This document shows positions 51,753-60,228 of a stretch of DNA of 64,000 bases, one piece after another (the stretch's first letter is position 1; each line of letters opens with the position of its first letter). The notes under the pieces were generated by a model. That model worked only from the letters and a program-made list of their open reading frames with translations, made no database searches and was not told the origin of the DNA. The translations under genes and the position numbers were made by a program. The stretch spans positions 124,001 to 188,000 of the forward strand of contig NZ_JBQKGG010000001.1 of NCBI RefSeq assembly GCF_052118925.1. The letters are read 5' to 3'. This DNA is from Lientehia sp934351765. Its GTDB lineage: Bacteria > Bacillota > Clostridia > Lachnospirales > Lachnospiraceae.

Positions 51753-52850
51753 ATGATTACGATTACAAAAGATTATAACTATACTTGTCCATATGATTTA
51801 AACAGACTGATGGATCCGGAACGCCTTCTGTTTTTTGATATTGAGACCACCGGGCTTTCTGCGAAACGGGATATGGTCTATCTGATCGGCTGCGTCTATT
51901 TCCGCGACGGCGGCTGGCACCTGCGCCAGTGGTTCAGCGACAGCACTGAGGCTGAAAAAGAAGTCCTCCTGCATTTTTTCCTGTTTGCCTCCCGTTTTTC
52001 CATGCTGATCCATTTTAACGGTACGACCTTCGATCTTCCGTTTCTGAAAGAGCGTGCATCAAAGCATCGCCTGACGCTTCCCTCCAGAGAACCGGAAAGC
52101 TTTGATCTATATCGGAAGCTGCGCCCGATGAAACAGCTTCTCGGTCTTTCCGACTGTAAGCAAAAAACGCTGGAGACCTTTCTCGGAACCGGCAGGGAGG
52201 ATCCCTATAACGGCGGAGAATTGATCCGGTTTTACTGGGATTATCTTCAAACCGGTGAAAAACGGTTTTATGATGCGCTGCTTCTTCATAATGCCGAAGA
52301 TATTATGGGACTTCCAGAGCTTTTTACCCTATTTCATTATAAAGACTTTTTTTCCGGTCCATTTAGCCTCTGTTCCGAACAGGTTCAGGAATATCTCACG
52401 CTTTCCGGAAGCACGGAGCAGGAGCTTTTTTTGACCTTTGAGCATCCAAGCATAACACTCCCGGTTCCCTTTACTTACGACGCAGACGAACTCCGGATTT
52501 CCTGCCGGAAAAACCGCCTCATTCTCCGCCTGCCGCTGGAGCATATGACGCTCCGCTATTTTTTCCCGGATTACAAGAATTATTATTATCTGCCGGAGGA
52601 GGATCAGGCGATCCATAAAAGTGTCGCCGTCTTTGTGGATCCTGCCCATAAAAAAAAGGCAACTGCAAAGACCTGTTATCAGAACCGGACCGGCGTCTTT
52701 TTCCCGATTCCTGATTTATCTGGATCTCTTCCGCCCCTGTTTTATCGGGAATACAAAAAAAAGCCTGCATATCTGGAATACACGCCTGGGATCGGAGAAA
52801 ATACCACTCTTTTCCAGACGATTCTTCTTGCGAAGCTGCCGTTTTCATGA
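51753..52850 (+). CDS. YprB-like ribonuclease H-fold exonuclease
   Basis: A 365-residue protein. DIETTG near residue 29 supplies the first acidic pair of a DEDD exonuclease; HFNGTTFDLPFLKERA and HNAEDIMGLPELF give the second and third motifs. The C-terminal 150 residues (VPFTYDADELRISCRKN) are separate. Relatives are YprB and predicted RNA/DNA 3'-5' exonucleases. The start at 51753 is likely because the consensus promoter is so close; there is no ribosome binding site upstream. Confidence 0.82.
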   Translation: MITITKDYNYTCPYDLNRLMDPERLLFFDIETTGLSAKRDMVYLIGCVYFRDGGWHLRQWFSDSTEAEKEVLLHFFLFASRFSMLIHFNGTTFDLPFLKERASKHRLTLPSREPESFDLYRKLRPMKQLLGLSDCKQKTLETFLGTGREDPYNGGELIRFYWDYLQTGEKRFYDALLLHNAEDIMGLPELFTLFHYKDFFSGPFSLCSEQVQEYLTLSGSTEQELFLTFEHPSITLPVPFTYDADELRISCRKNRLILRLPLEHMTLRYFFPDYKNYYYLPEEDQAIHKSVAVFVDPAHKKKATAKTCYQNRTGVFFPIPDLSGSLPPLFYREYKKKPAYLEYTPGIGENTTLFQTILLAKLPFS

Positions 52851-52897
52851 TATTATAGATAACGTTCGACCTTATGACTTTATGAACTGAACATCTC

Positions 52898-52953
52898 AAG
52901 TCTCTTTCCGCCTCTGAAGCATTTGGGGCTCCTGTGCGGAACAGAGACTTTTT
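52898..52953 (+). terminator. Terminator of the yprB-like gene
   Basis: AAGTCTCTTTCCGC and GCGGAACAGAGACT pair across about 24 bases and a run of T follows. It isolates the hypothetical gene that starts at 52990. Confidence 0.75.
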
Positions 52954-52989
52954 GCATAATGAAAACGATTCATTAGGAGTGTTTGATTA

Positions 52990-53469
52990 ATGTTAGATGC
53001 TGCAGGTCTCCATCAGAGACTATTAGAATATTATTCCAGAAACCACGAACTGTTTTGTCCCTACCATCTGGATGGGACAATTTATGATACCTATGCGCAT
53101 TACAGTCAGTTTGACTGTACCGAACATGCCTTTATCCGCAGTACCTTAACCTTATCTAAAACGGATCTTCTCCGCTTTCGCGAGCAGCTTACCACCTATA
53201 TCGAACCATGGCTGATCCGTCGTGGAAAATCCTCCCCCGGCCTGAATCATATCTACACCTACGTAACCGGGGTATTCATCAGTGAGCGGAAGCTGTCTAA
53301 CGATGTATGCCGGGCAATCCGGCATTTCCGTTATTACAAGGGATACGGATATTACCGAAGCGGCTATTGCCAGGCAAGGATTGCGGCGTTCGATCTGGAA
53401 CGCGGCTCGGTGGTGTGCAGCCCTGCAGCAAAGGATCTCATGGAAGAATACCGGGAAATCTTAGGGTGA
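52990..53469 (+). CDS. Unrecognised protein, possibly DUF8052-like
   Basis: A 159-residue protein without signal peptide or membrane segments. It has 5 cysteines and many aromatic residues. The stretch LNHIYTYVTGVFISERKLSNDVCRAIRHFRYYKGYGYYRSGYCQARIAAFDLERGSVVCSPAAKDL looks like the last part of clostridial DUF8052 proteins, which I recall only loosely. TAGGAGTG lies ahead of the ATG. No promoter or partner gene indicates its role. Confidence 0.55.
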   Translation: MLDAAGLHQRLLEYYSRNHELFCPYHLDGTIYDTYAHYSQFDCTEHAFIRSTLTLSKTDLLRFREQLTTYIEPWLIRRGKSSPGLNHIYTYVTGVFISERKLSNDVCRAIRHFRYYKGYGYYRSGYCQARIAAFDLERGSVVCSPAAKDLMEEYREILG

Positions 53470-53549
53470 CAGACTCATTCATTGTGTTGTCTGCTTTGGA
53501 GCAGAATGCCACACTTTCCGGTGTCCAGAGCTCGGTTCCTGTAAAACGC

Positions 53550-54704
53550 TTAGAACCTCACTTCAAAAACCGTTCCTCCTGATGGATTGTTCTTAACCGT
53601 GATCATGCCATCATGTACCCGCACGATTTCATGAACCAAAGCAAGACCAAGCCCTACCCCGCCAAGCTCCCGGCTTCTGGATTTATCCACACGAAAGAAT
53701 GGCTCAAATACCCGCTCCCTGAGCTCCTCCGGAATTCCGCTTCCTGTATCCTCTACGGAAAGACAGGTATGTTTTTCTTTCTGATATACCGTTACGGTAA
53801 CCTGTCCTCCCGCATGGTTATATTTTATCGCATTTTCAACAAGATTATATACCAGTCTGTAAATAAGAATATCGCTTCCCATCATCGTCACATGCCTGCA
53901 TTTTCCGATCAGTTTGATATTCTTTTCCATGGCAAGCGGTTCCAGATCTGCGAAAACCTCTTCAACAAGTGCATCAACCATGATTTTTTCATCACGTACC
54001 ACGCTTTGAAGCTCACTCATATCTAAAAGAGTCTTTACCATTTTACTGAGTCTTTCATTCTGCTCCGTGATCATAGTGATTGTCTGTTCCGCGCATTCAT
54101 CATTGCCCGGATGTCCGGTCGAATTATATAAATCGAGCTGTACCTGCATCAGGGACAAGGGTGTACGAAGCTCATGTGCTGCGTTTGCAGTAAATTGTCT
54201 CTGCGCCTCAAACGCTTCTGAGAGACGTTCCAGCATCTTATTATACGAAACACTGAGCTGGTTCAATTCCTTAACGTCATTTTCTTCGATCCTCGAATCA
54301 GCCAGATTTTGTACCTGCACTTTCTCAATTTTATCTGAAAACTTTTTGAGCGGTTTCAGTGCATGACCGATTATATAATAAGTAACAACACCTCCCAGAA
54401 GTGCCAGAAGCGTTGAAAACATCAGACTTCTTCTTTTATAATCAGCCTTGTTGTTGTAAACCTGAATGGAAAAATCTTTTGCAAAATCGTTCCACTTATC
54501 ATCGGGAATATTAATATAGATCTCATCCGGCTCCTTACCATGATCCTCATCACTTTTGGCATCAACCGTATCCTGCAGCAAATCAATATAATGCACACCA
54601 TTCTTGTAGACAAACATGGTAAGACACCCGCAGATGACTGCAATAAACAATGTGGTTATAATCGTAATCCTCCACTGGAGCGACAGTTTTCTCATTTTTC
54701 TCAT
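53550..54704 (-). CDS. Sensor histidine kinase
   Basis: A 384-residue kinase with two membrane helices (about 13-33 and 93-113), an outside loop of about 60 residues, a HAMP-like segment, the phospho-accepting H177 in ANAAHELRTPL, and the N (NLVENAIKYN), G1 (DTGSGIP) and G2 (GVGLGLALV) boxes. It overlaps the regulator gene by four bases. It is divergent from the CxxC/NapH-like/TlpA module and probably senses redox or thiol stress there; this last point is inferred. Confidence 0.93.
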   Translation of the reverse strand: MRKMRKLSLQWRITIITTLFIAVICGCLTMFVYKNGVHYIDLLQDTVDAKSDEDHGKEPDEIYINIPDDKWNDFAKDFSIQVYNNKADYKRRSLMFSTLLALLGGVVTYYIIGHALKPLKKFSDKIEKVQVQNLADSRIEENDVKELNQLSVSYNKMLERLSEAFEAQRQFTANAAHELRTPLSLMQVQLDLYNSTGHPGNDECAEQTITMITEQNERLSKMVKTLLDMSELQSVVRDEKIMVDALVEEVFADLEPLAMEKNIKLIGKCRHVTMMGSDILIYRLVYNLVENAIKYNHAGGQVTVTVYQKEKHTCLSVEDTGSGIPEELRERVFEPFFRVDKSRSRELGGVGLGLALVHEIVRVHDGMITVKNNPSGGTVFEVRF

Positions 54705-55390
54705 TGTTCCGATTCCTCTCGCAGCTTATAGCCTTCCCCAACCTTATTGACGATTGGATCATATCCAAGTACTGCCTTCAGTTTTTTTCTAAGAGAAGAC
54801 ATATGTACCCTGATGGCTCCGCTGAAGCTGTCCACAGATGCGTCCCATACATGCTCCATCAGCTCTTCCTGGCTAATTGGTCTTCCCTGGTTAAGAAGCA
54901 GATATTCCAGAATCCCATTTTCCTTTCTGGTTAAATGCACATGTTCTTCTTTTGCATACGCCTCACGCTTTCTCGTATCAAACCTTATCTCTCCGGCAGT
55001 CAGACAGACATCCCTCTGTACAAATCTGCGTCTTGTAAGACTTCTGATCCGTGCTTCAAGCTCCTGCAAATGAAAAGGCTTTTCCATATAATCATTTGCC
55101 CCGGCATCCAGGCCCTCGACCTTATCGGCTATCTGACTTCTTGCTGATAATATAAGAACCTTCGTATCCTCATTTTTCTGCCGGAGTTCCCTTAAAATAT
55201 CCATACCATCCATACCGGGCAGATTCAGATCAAGAACGATCAGATCATAATTCTCTGTCAGGATATATTCAAGAGCCTCTTCACCATCATAACAGGTATC
55301 TACCTCATACCCCGCATCATATAGATGTCTGGCGACTGTATCACACAGTTTTTTCTCATCTTCCACTATTAATAATCTCAAAATTTTCAT
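54701..55390 (-). CDS. OmpR/PhoB-type response regulator
   Basis: A 229-residue regulator. The receiver domain has the acidic pair D10/D11 (IVEDEKK), the phospho-site D54 (IVLDLNLPGMDG) and the lysine in EKPFHL; the C-terminal winged helix is OmpR-type (HLTRKENGILEYLLLNQGRPISQEELMEHVWD). ATG 55390 follows AAGGAAAAG. The gene is first in the two-gene operon with the kinase. Confidence 0.95.
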   Translation of the reverse strand: MKILRLLIVEDEKKLCDTVARHLYDAGYEVDTCYDGEEALEYILTENYDLIVLDLNLPGMDGMDILRELRQKNEDTKVLILSARSQIADKVEGLDAGANDYMEKPFHLQELEARIRSLTRRRFVQRDVCLTAGEIRFDTRKREAYAKEEHVHLTRKENGILEYLLLNQGRPISQEELMEHVWDASVDSFSGAIRVHMSSLRKKLKAVLGYDPIVNKVGEGYKLREESEQ

Positions 55391-55420
55391 CTTTTCCTTA
55401 ACAAAGATTTTACAGCAACT

Positions 55421-55449
55421 ATTGTATAATATAAACGTCAGCCGGTCAA
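55421..55449 (-). promoter_or_regulatory. Promoter of the two-component operon, overlapping a plus-strand -10
   Basis: Minus-strand TTGACC (55444-55449) and TACAAT (55421-55426) are 17 bases apart. A plus-strand TATAAT sits at 55425-55430, overlapping the minus -10, so the two promoters may exclude each other. A plus-strand -35 is weak, as expected for an activated promoter. Confidence 0.6.
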
Positions 55450-55482
55450 TCAAATACCAAAAAGGAAGGGAGTTATGAGATC

Positions 55483-55623
55483 TTGAAATGCAGAAACATC
55501 GTGCAATTTGTTTTGCTCATCGCAGGCATCGCCATGATTGGCTATGGAGCAATCAGAGGGGAAGCTGCTACCGTGCTTGGTAAAGCAATAAAATTATGTC
55601 TGGAGTGTGTGGGAATTGGATAA
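55483..55623 (+). CDS. Tiny CxxC membrane peptide (CD1871A family)
   Basis: A 46-residue open frame starting TTG (MKCRNIVQFVLLIAGIAMIGYG...), too short for normal annotation. It has one membrane segment (residues 6-24) and a C-terminal C39-L-E-C42 pair, the pattern of CD1871A-family CxxC proteins found beside NapH-like and TlpA-like genes. Another cysteine is at position 3. GGAAGGGAG lies about 10 bases upstream. A start overlap follows: the next gene begins within its stop. The function is unknown; thiol relay at the membrane is inferred. Confidence 0.72.
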   Translation: MKCRNIVQFVLLIAGIAMIGYGAIRGEAATVLGKAIKLCLECVGIG

Positions 55624-56530
55624 AAAAACAACGATACGATCAAAAAAAACAGCTAACATACGTGGATGGATACAGGCTGCCGCCACGCTGCTTACCAATA
55701 TCCATATTCCAAATTTCTTTAAAGGAAAAATATATCAGGGTAACGCTAAAACCGTCTGTGTCCCGGGACTGAACTGCTATTCCTGTCCTGCTGCAACGGG
55801 AGCATGTCCCATCGGCGCTTTTCAGGCCGTCGTCGGTTCATCCAGGTTTAAATTTTCATACTACATAACCGGCTTTTTCATTTTACTTGGCGTAACACTG
55901 GGGAGATTTATATGTGGATTTTTGTGTCCGTTTGGATGGTTTCAGGATTTGCTTCATAAAATCCCCGGGAAGAAATTTTCCACAGCCAGACTTAAACCGC
56001 TGAGATACCTGAAATATGTCATCCTTATTGTTTTCGTTATCCTTCTGCCGATGCTTGTAACGAATTCCATAGGAATGGGCGATCCGTTTTTCTGCAAATA
56101 CCTTTGTCCGCAGGGAGTTTTAGAAGGGGCGATACCGCTGTCGCTCAGAAACACAGCCATCGTTTCTGCATTAGGAAAGCTGTTTTCCTTCAAATGTCTT
56201 ATTTTGATCACGGTTATCATCTTAAGCATTTTATTCTACAGACCCTTCTGCAAATGGATTTGTCCTCTTGGTGCCATTTATTCCCTGTTTAATAAGATAT
56301 CTTTTTTAAGCATCAAGGTTGAACATCATAAATGTGTCGGATGTAATCAGTGTTCAAAGGTATGCAAAATGGATGTTGATGTGCGAAAGACGCCAAATCA
56401 TCTGGAATGTATCCGATGCGGCGCCTGCATAAAGACTTGTCCCACAGACGCAATCCACTACCAGTTTATGGGAAAAACAGGAGAAAAACCAGACACCAAA
56501 AACCGGCAGGAATCAATTGGTAACCATTAA
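55616..56530 (+). CDS. NapH/CcoG-like membrane polyferredoxin
   Basis: A 304-residue protein with several membrane segments and many cysteines. C-terminal ferredoxin motifs are CVGCNQCSKVC and CIRCGACIKTCP, for two [4Fe-4S] clusters. Three CxxxCP motifs (CGFLCPFGW, CKYLCPQG, CKWICPLG) flank the membrane helices, and an N-terminal cluster CVPGLNCYSCPAATGACP may lie outside. The family moves electrons across membranes. TTG 55616 overlaps the stop of the tiny gene by eight bases; a GTG at 55607 is an alternative. It probably feeds the TlpA-like lipoprotein. Confidence 0.88.
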   Translation: MDKKTTIRSKKTANIRGWIQAAATLLTNIHIPNFFKGKIYQGNAKTVCVPGLNCYSCPAATGACPIGAFQAVVGSSRFKFSYYITGFFILLGVTLGRFICGFLCPFGWFQDLLHKIPGKKFSTARLKPLRYLKYVILIVFVILLPMLVTNSIGMGDPFFCKYLCPQGVLEGAIPLSLRNTAIVSALGKLFSFKCLILITVIILSILFYRPFCKWICPLGAIYSLFNKISFLSIKVEHHKCVGCNQCSKVCKMDVDVRKTPNHLECIRCGACIKTCPTDAIHYQFMGKTGEKPDTKNRQESIGNH

Positions 56531-56563
56531 TCTTAATACTATTATTTAAAGGAGCATGTCATC

Positions 56564-57481
56564 ATGAAAAAAAGAAACACCATTCTCACAATTTTTACCT
56601 TCTGTATCGCGTTATTGCTTGCTTCATGCGGCGGAAACGAAAAAAAAGCCACCGAAACAACAAATACGCCAAATACAACAACGGCATCAGAGACCGAGCA
56701 GTCTGCAGGGACTTCCGATTCTGCACTCGATGATTTATACCAGCAGGAGAATCAGCTTTTCGCTGAACATGAAGATGTATGGAATAAAGCGTTCGGTATG
56801 ACAAATAAAGGCACCATTGATCCAAACGGAAATTATGCTGATTTCCTTGCCGGTACCATTGAATCAAATAAGGACGCTTTTACAGATGATGAGTATAAAA
56901 CTCTGATTAATGATATTGAAACCATCCGTAAAATCGAAGAACAGATCACAGAACTCGAAAATAAAAATGCATCCTCCGATGCATCTGACCCGACAGATGA
57001 TTCCGGAGATATTTCTCCCTTTAAAAATTTCTCCGGACAGGATTTTAACGGCAACGCTGTTGATGAAAGCCTGTTTTCCGGAAATGCAGTCACCGTTGTG
57101 AATTTCTGGTTTACCGGATGTAAGCCCTGTGTTGCTGAGTTATCTAAGCTCAACGAATTAAATGATACCATCAAATCCATGGGCGGAGAAGTTGTAGGTA
57201 TCAATACGGAAACCTTCGATGGAAACGAAGCTGCCATTAAAGAAGCCGCCGCTATCCTTGAAAGCCAGGGCGTTAAATACCGGAATCTTTCTATTGACTC
57301 TGATTCCGAGGCAGGTAAATATGCCTCCAATATTATGGCTTTTCCCACAACCATTTTAGTCGATCGAAATGGCAATATTGTGGGAGATCCTATGCTCGGT
57401 GGAATTGATAATCAGGAGAACTACGATACTTTGATGAAGCAGATCCAATCTGTAATTGAGGCTGACAGCGTGAATAAATAG
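56564..57481 (+). CDS. TlpA-like thioredoxin-fold lipoprotein
   Basis: A 305-residue lipoprotein. The lipobox is LASC with Cys22; a Thr/Ser-rich linker (28-55) follows, then a helical region (about 55-135) and a second linker. The thioredoxin fold begins near 150, with the active site WFTGC186-K-P-C189 and cis-proline P261 in AFPTTILVD. It should exchange thiols outside the membrane. GGAGC precedes the ATG. It ends the module and is followed by a bidirectional terminator. Confidence 0.9.
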   Translation: MKKRNTILTIFTFCIALLLASCGGNEKKATETTNTPNTTTASETEQSAGTSDSALDDLYQQENQLFAEHEDVWNKAFGMTNKGTIDPNGNYADFLAGTIESNKDAFTDDEYKTLINDIETIRKIEEQITELENKNASSDASDPTDDSGDISPFKNFSGQDFNGNAVDESLFSGNAVTVVNFWFTGCKPCVAELSKLNELNDTIKSMGGEVVGINTETFDGNEAAIKEAAAILESQGVKYRNLSIDSDSEAGKYASNIMAFPTTILVDRNGNIVGDPMLGGIDNQENYDTLMKQIQSVIEADSVNK

Positions 57482-57543
57482 TTTCCTTCGTGTTTCCTGA
57501 CGTTCGCAGCAACATCTTACAGACATACAATTTCTATAACTGT

Positions 57544-57573
57544 AAAAGACGGGAATTTCTTCCCGTCTTTTTT
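57544..57573. terminator. Bidirectional terminator between tlpA-like gene and rpsA
   Basis: AAAAGACGGGAA (57544-57555) pairs with TTCCCGTCTTTT (57560-57571) over a four-base loop, with T runs on both strands. It ends the converging transcripts. Confidence 0.9.
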
Positions 57574-57590
57574 AATCAAATCCATTTCAA

Positions 57591-58673
57591 TTATTCTTCT
57601 GTCTCTTCCTCTGCATCTGCAGGAGCTTCCAGAACCTTCATGCTAAGGCTGATCTTCTTGTCTTCGCCGTTGAAATCAACAACCTTCGCTTCGATTTCTT
57701 GACCGATGGAAAGTACATCGGAGGGCTTCTCTACATGCTGTCTGGAGATCTGGGATACATGAAGCAGAGCGTCAATTCCGGGCTCCAGCTCAACGAATGC
57801 GCCAAAGTCGGTCATTCTTGCTACGCGGCCGCTTACGATATTGCCTACGGCATAATTCTCAGCAGCTCTTACCCAAGGGTTCTCTTCGGGGAACTTTAAG
57901 CTTAATGCAATCTTATCGCCATCAATGTTCTTAATGAATGCGCGGATCTCTTCGCCAACCTTGAATACCTTCTTGGGATTCTCAACACGGCCCCAGGACA
58001 TCTCGGAAATATGAAGCAGACCATCTGCACCGCCCAGGTCGATGAATGCACCAAAGTCGGTGATATTCTTTACAATACCATCAACCGTCTGACCAACCTC
58101 GATACGCTCGAACAGCTCCTTCTGCAGCTCAGCCTTCTTTGCTAACAGAAGCTGCTTACGGTTACCGATAATTCTTCTCTTTCTGGGGTTGAACTCTGTG
58201 ATTACGAATTCAATTTCCTGATCTGCATACTTCTCCAGATTTCTCTCATAGGAATCCGATACAAGACTTGCAGGAATAAATACTCTTGCACCATCTACAT
58301 TTACACTTAAACCACCGTCCAGTACCTGAACAACCTTGGCTTTCAGGACTTCACCGCTGTTGAATGCCTCTTCCAGACGCTTATTTCCGCGATCAACAGC
58401 CAGTCTCTTATAGGAAAGAAGCACCTGGCCTTCTCCGTCGTTTACTTTCAGAACCTTGGCTTCCATCTCGTCACCAACATGAACAACCTGAGTAAGATCA
58501 ACAGAGGAATCATTGGTGTACTCATTCTTTGTGATGATGCCGTCTGACTTGTAACCTATATTTAAGATGATCTCATCTTCCTTAACACCGATAACCGTGC
58601 CAGTGACTACCTCTCCTGTTCTGATTGTTTTCAATGATTCTTCAAGCATCTGCTCAAAACTTAATTCTGACAT
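57591..58673 (-). CDS. rpsA: S1-domain RNA-binding protein, RpsA-like
   Basis: A 360-residue protein with four S1 domains (starting near residues 20, 105, 190 and 275; e.g. VDGIVKNITDFGAFIDLGGADGLLHISEMSW). It is shorter than E. coli S1 (six domains), as usual in Firmicutes, where it is not always a ribosome component. It likely binds mRNA. An acidic tail closes it. The start lies inside the end of ispH (20-base overlap); in some clostridia the two are fused. Confidence 0.92.
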   Translation of the reverse strand: MSELSFEQMLEESLKTIRTGEVVTGTVIGVKEDEIILNIGYKSDGIITKNEYTNDSSVDLTQVVHVGDEMEAKVLKVNDGEGQVLLSYKRLAVDRGNKRLEEAFNSGEVLKAKVVQVLDGGLSVNVDGARVFIPASLVSDSYERNLEKYADQEIEFVITEFNPRKRRIIGNRKQLLLAKKAELQKELFERIEVGQTVDGIVKNITDFGAFIDLGGADGLLHISEMSWGRVENPKKVFKVGEEIRAFIKNIDGDKIALSLKFPEENPWVRAAENYAVGNIVSGRVARMTDFGAFVELEPGIDALLHVSQISRQHVEKPSDVLSIGQEIEAKVVDFNGEDKKISLSMKVLEAPADAEEETEE

Positions 58674-59517
58674 TGGTATGAACCTCCTCTATGATATGAT
58701 TCGGGGTTGATGCCCCTGCTGTAATACCTACGCTTCGTTTGCCCTCCAGCCATTCTTCCTGCATATCACGGACAGTCTGAATGTAATAAGTATTGCTGCA
58801 TTCCTTTCGGCAGATCTCACAGAGTTTCTGTGTATTAGAACTGTTCTTTCCGCCGATCACAAGCATCACATCAACCTTGGAGGCGAGCTCTCTGGCTTCC
58901 GCCTGCCGTTCATGGGTAGCACTGCATATAGTATTCACAACAATACTATCATAACTCTTTTTCAATATTATTTCAACAAGAAGTTGAAATTTATTGTAAT
59001 TAAATGTCGTCTGCGAGACGATACAAAGCCTTGCGCCGTCCGGGAATTTCAGTTTCCCGGCTTCTTCCGGTGTCTCCACCACATAAGAGATGCCATGACA
59101 CCAGCCGCGGATCCCCTCCACCTCCGGGTGAGAGGCGTTTCCGACGATCACTATGGTCCGTCCCTTCTCCGATTCCTCACTGACGATCTTGTGGATCTTT
59201 TTCACAAAGGGACAGGTCGCATCCACAATCCGAAAGCCCCCTCGTTCCAGCTTTTCACAGACCTCCCGTGTCGTACCATGGGAACGGATGATCACAGTCC
59301 CATGATGAAGCGTTTCCAGATCCGCTTCTCCGATGACGCGAACGCCCTTTTCTTCCAGATCCCTTACGACCTCCTCATTATGGATAATGGGACCATAGGT
59401 ATAGATCGGACCAGGGCCCGGATCCGCCAGGGCCGCTTCTGCCTGATCGTATACGGTATCCACTGCACGCTTCACACCAAAACAAAACCCGGCAGTTTTT
59501 GCAACTACTACTTTCAT
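58654..59517 (-). CDS. ispH: 4-hydroxy-3-methylbut-2-enyl diphosphate reductase
   Basis: A 287-residue IspH. Cluster cysteines C12 (AGFCFGVKRA), C102 (DATCPFVKK) and C198 (ICSATHERQ) and the substrate histidines H46, H80 and H130 are in place. It makes IPP and DMAPP in the last step of the MEP pathway, and the [4Fe-4S] cluster is oxygen sensitive. It lies in the order baiN-cmk-ispH-rpsA. Confidence 0.96.
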   Translation of the reverse strand: MKVVVAKTAGFCFGVKRAVDTVYDQAEAALADPGPGPIYTYGPIIHNEEVVRDLEEKGVRVIGEADLETLHHGTVIIRSHGTTREVCEKLERGGFRIVDATCPFVKKIHKIVSEESEKGRTIVIVGNASHPEVEGIRGWCHGISYVVETPEEAGKLKFPDGARLCIVSQTTFNYNKFQLLVEIILKKSYDSIVVNTICSATHERQAEARELASKVDVMLVIGGKNSSNTQKLCEICRKECSNTYYIQTVRDMQEEWLEGKRSVGITAGASTPNHIIEEVHTNVRIKF

Positions 59518-59527
59518 CTTTTTCCGT

Positions 59528-60199
59528 TTAATCCTTTAGTTTGTTTTTTAATTCTTCCAGGATCTTTGCAGTGACATCCTCCACGTCCAGATCGGAGGAA
59601 TCCAGGTAAACAGCATCTGCTGCCTGGCAAAGAGGAGAATATTCCCGGTGCATATCCCGATAATCCCGCTCTTCAATATCTTTTTCAATTTCTTCTATCT
59701 TACAGGGAATCCCCTTTCCTGTCAATTCCAGAAATCTTCTTTTTGCCCTTGTTTTCACACTGGCTGTCAGATAGATTTTCAAATCGGCATCCGGAAGTAC
59801 AACGGTTCCGATGTCACGGCCGTCCATAACTACATTTTCGGCCGCCGCCAGCTTTCGCTGAAGCTCAACCAGCTTTTCCCGCACACAGGGATAACCGGAG
59901 GTGGCAGAGGCCATATTTCCGGCCTCCTCCGTCCGAAGATATGCCGTAACATTTTCTCCATTTAACAACACCTGCTGGGCACCTTCCTGATAGACAATGG
60001 AAATATCTGCTTCCTTCACCTGTTTCCTGATTGCAGCTTCATTCTCCGGTGCAATCCCCTTTCTGGAAAAGTACAGGCCCATCGCACGGTACATGGCACC
60101 GGTGTCGATATAGATATATCCCAGCTTTCCGGCCACGCGTTTGGCGATGGTACTTTTCCCGGCTCCCGCCGGTCCGTCAATGGCAATATTGATACTCAT
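59528..60199 (-). CDS. cmk: Cytidylate kinase
   Basis: A 223-residue Cmk with the P-loop DGPAGAGKSTIAKR, DTGAMYRAMGLYF, the MDGRDIGTVVLPDADLKIYLTAS stretch and DYRDMHREYSPLCQAADAVYLDSS. It phosphorylates CMP and dCMP. It lies ten bases before ispH. Confidence 0.96.
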   Translation of the reverse strand: MSINIAIDGPAGAGKSTIAKRVAGKLGYIYIDTGAMYRAMGLYFSRKGIAPENEAAIRKQVKEADISIVYQEGAQQVLLNGENVTAYLRTEEAGNMASATSGYPCVREKLVELQRKLAAAENVVMDGRDIGTVVLPDADLKIYLTASVKTRAKRRFLELTGKGIPCKIEEIEKDIEERDYRDMHREYSPLCQAADAVYLDSSDLDVEDVTAKILEELKNKLKD

Positions 60200-60228
60200 A
60201 GCTGTATTCTCCTTTAAAACGTGATCGT

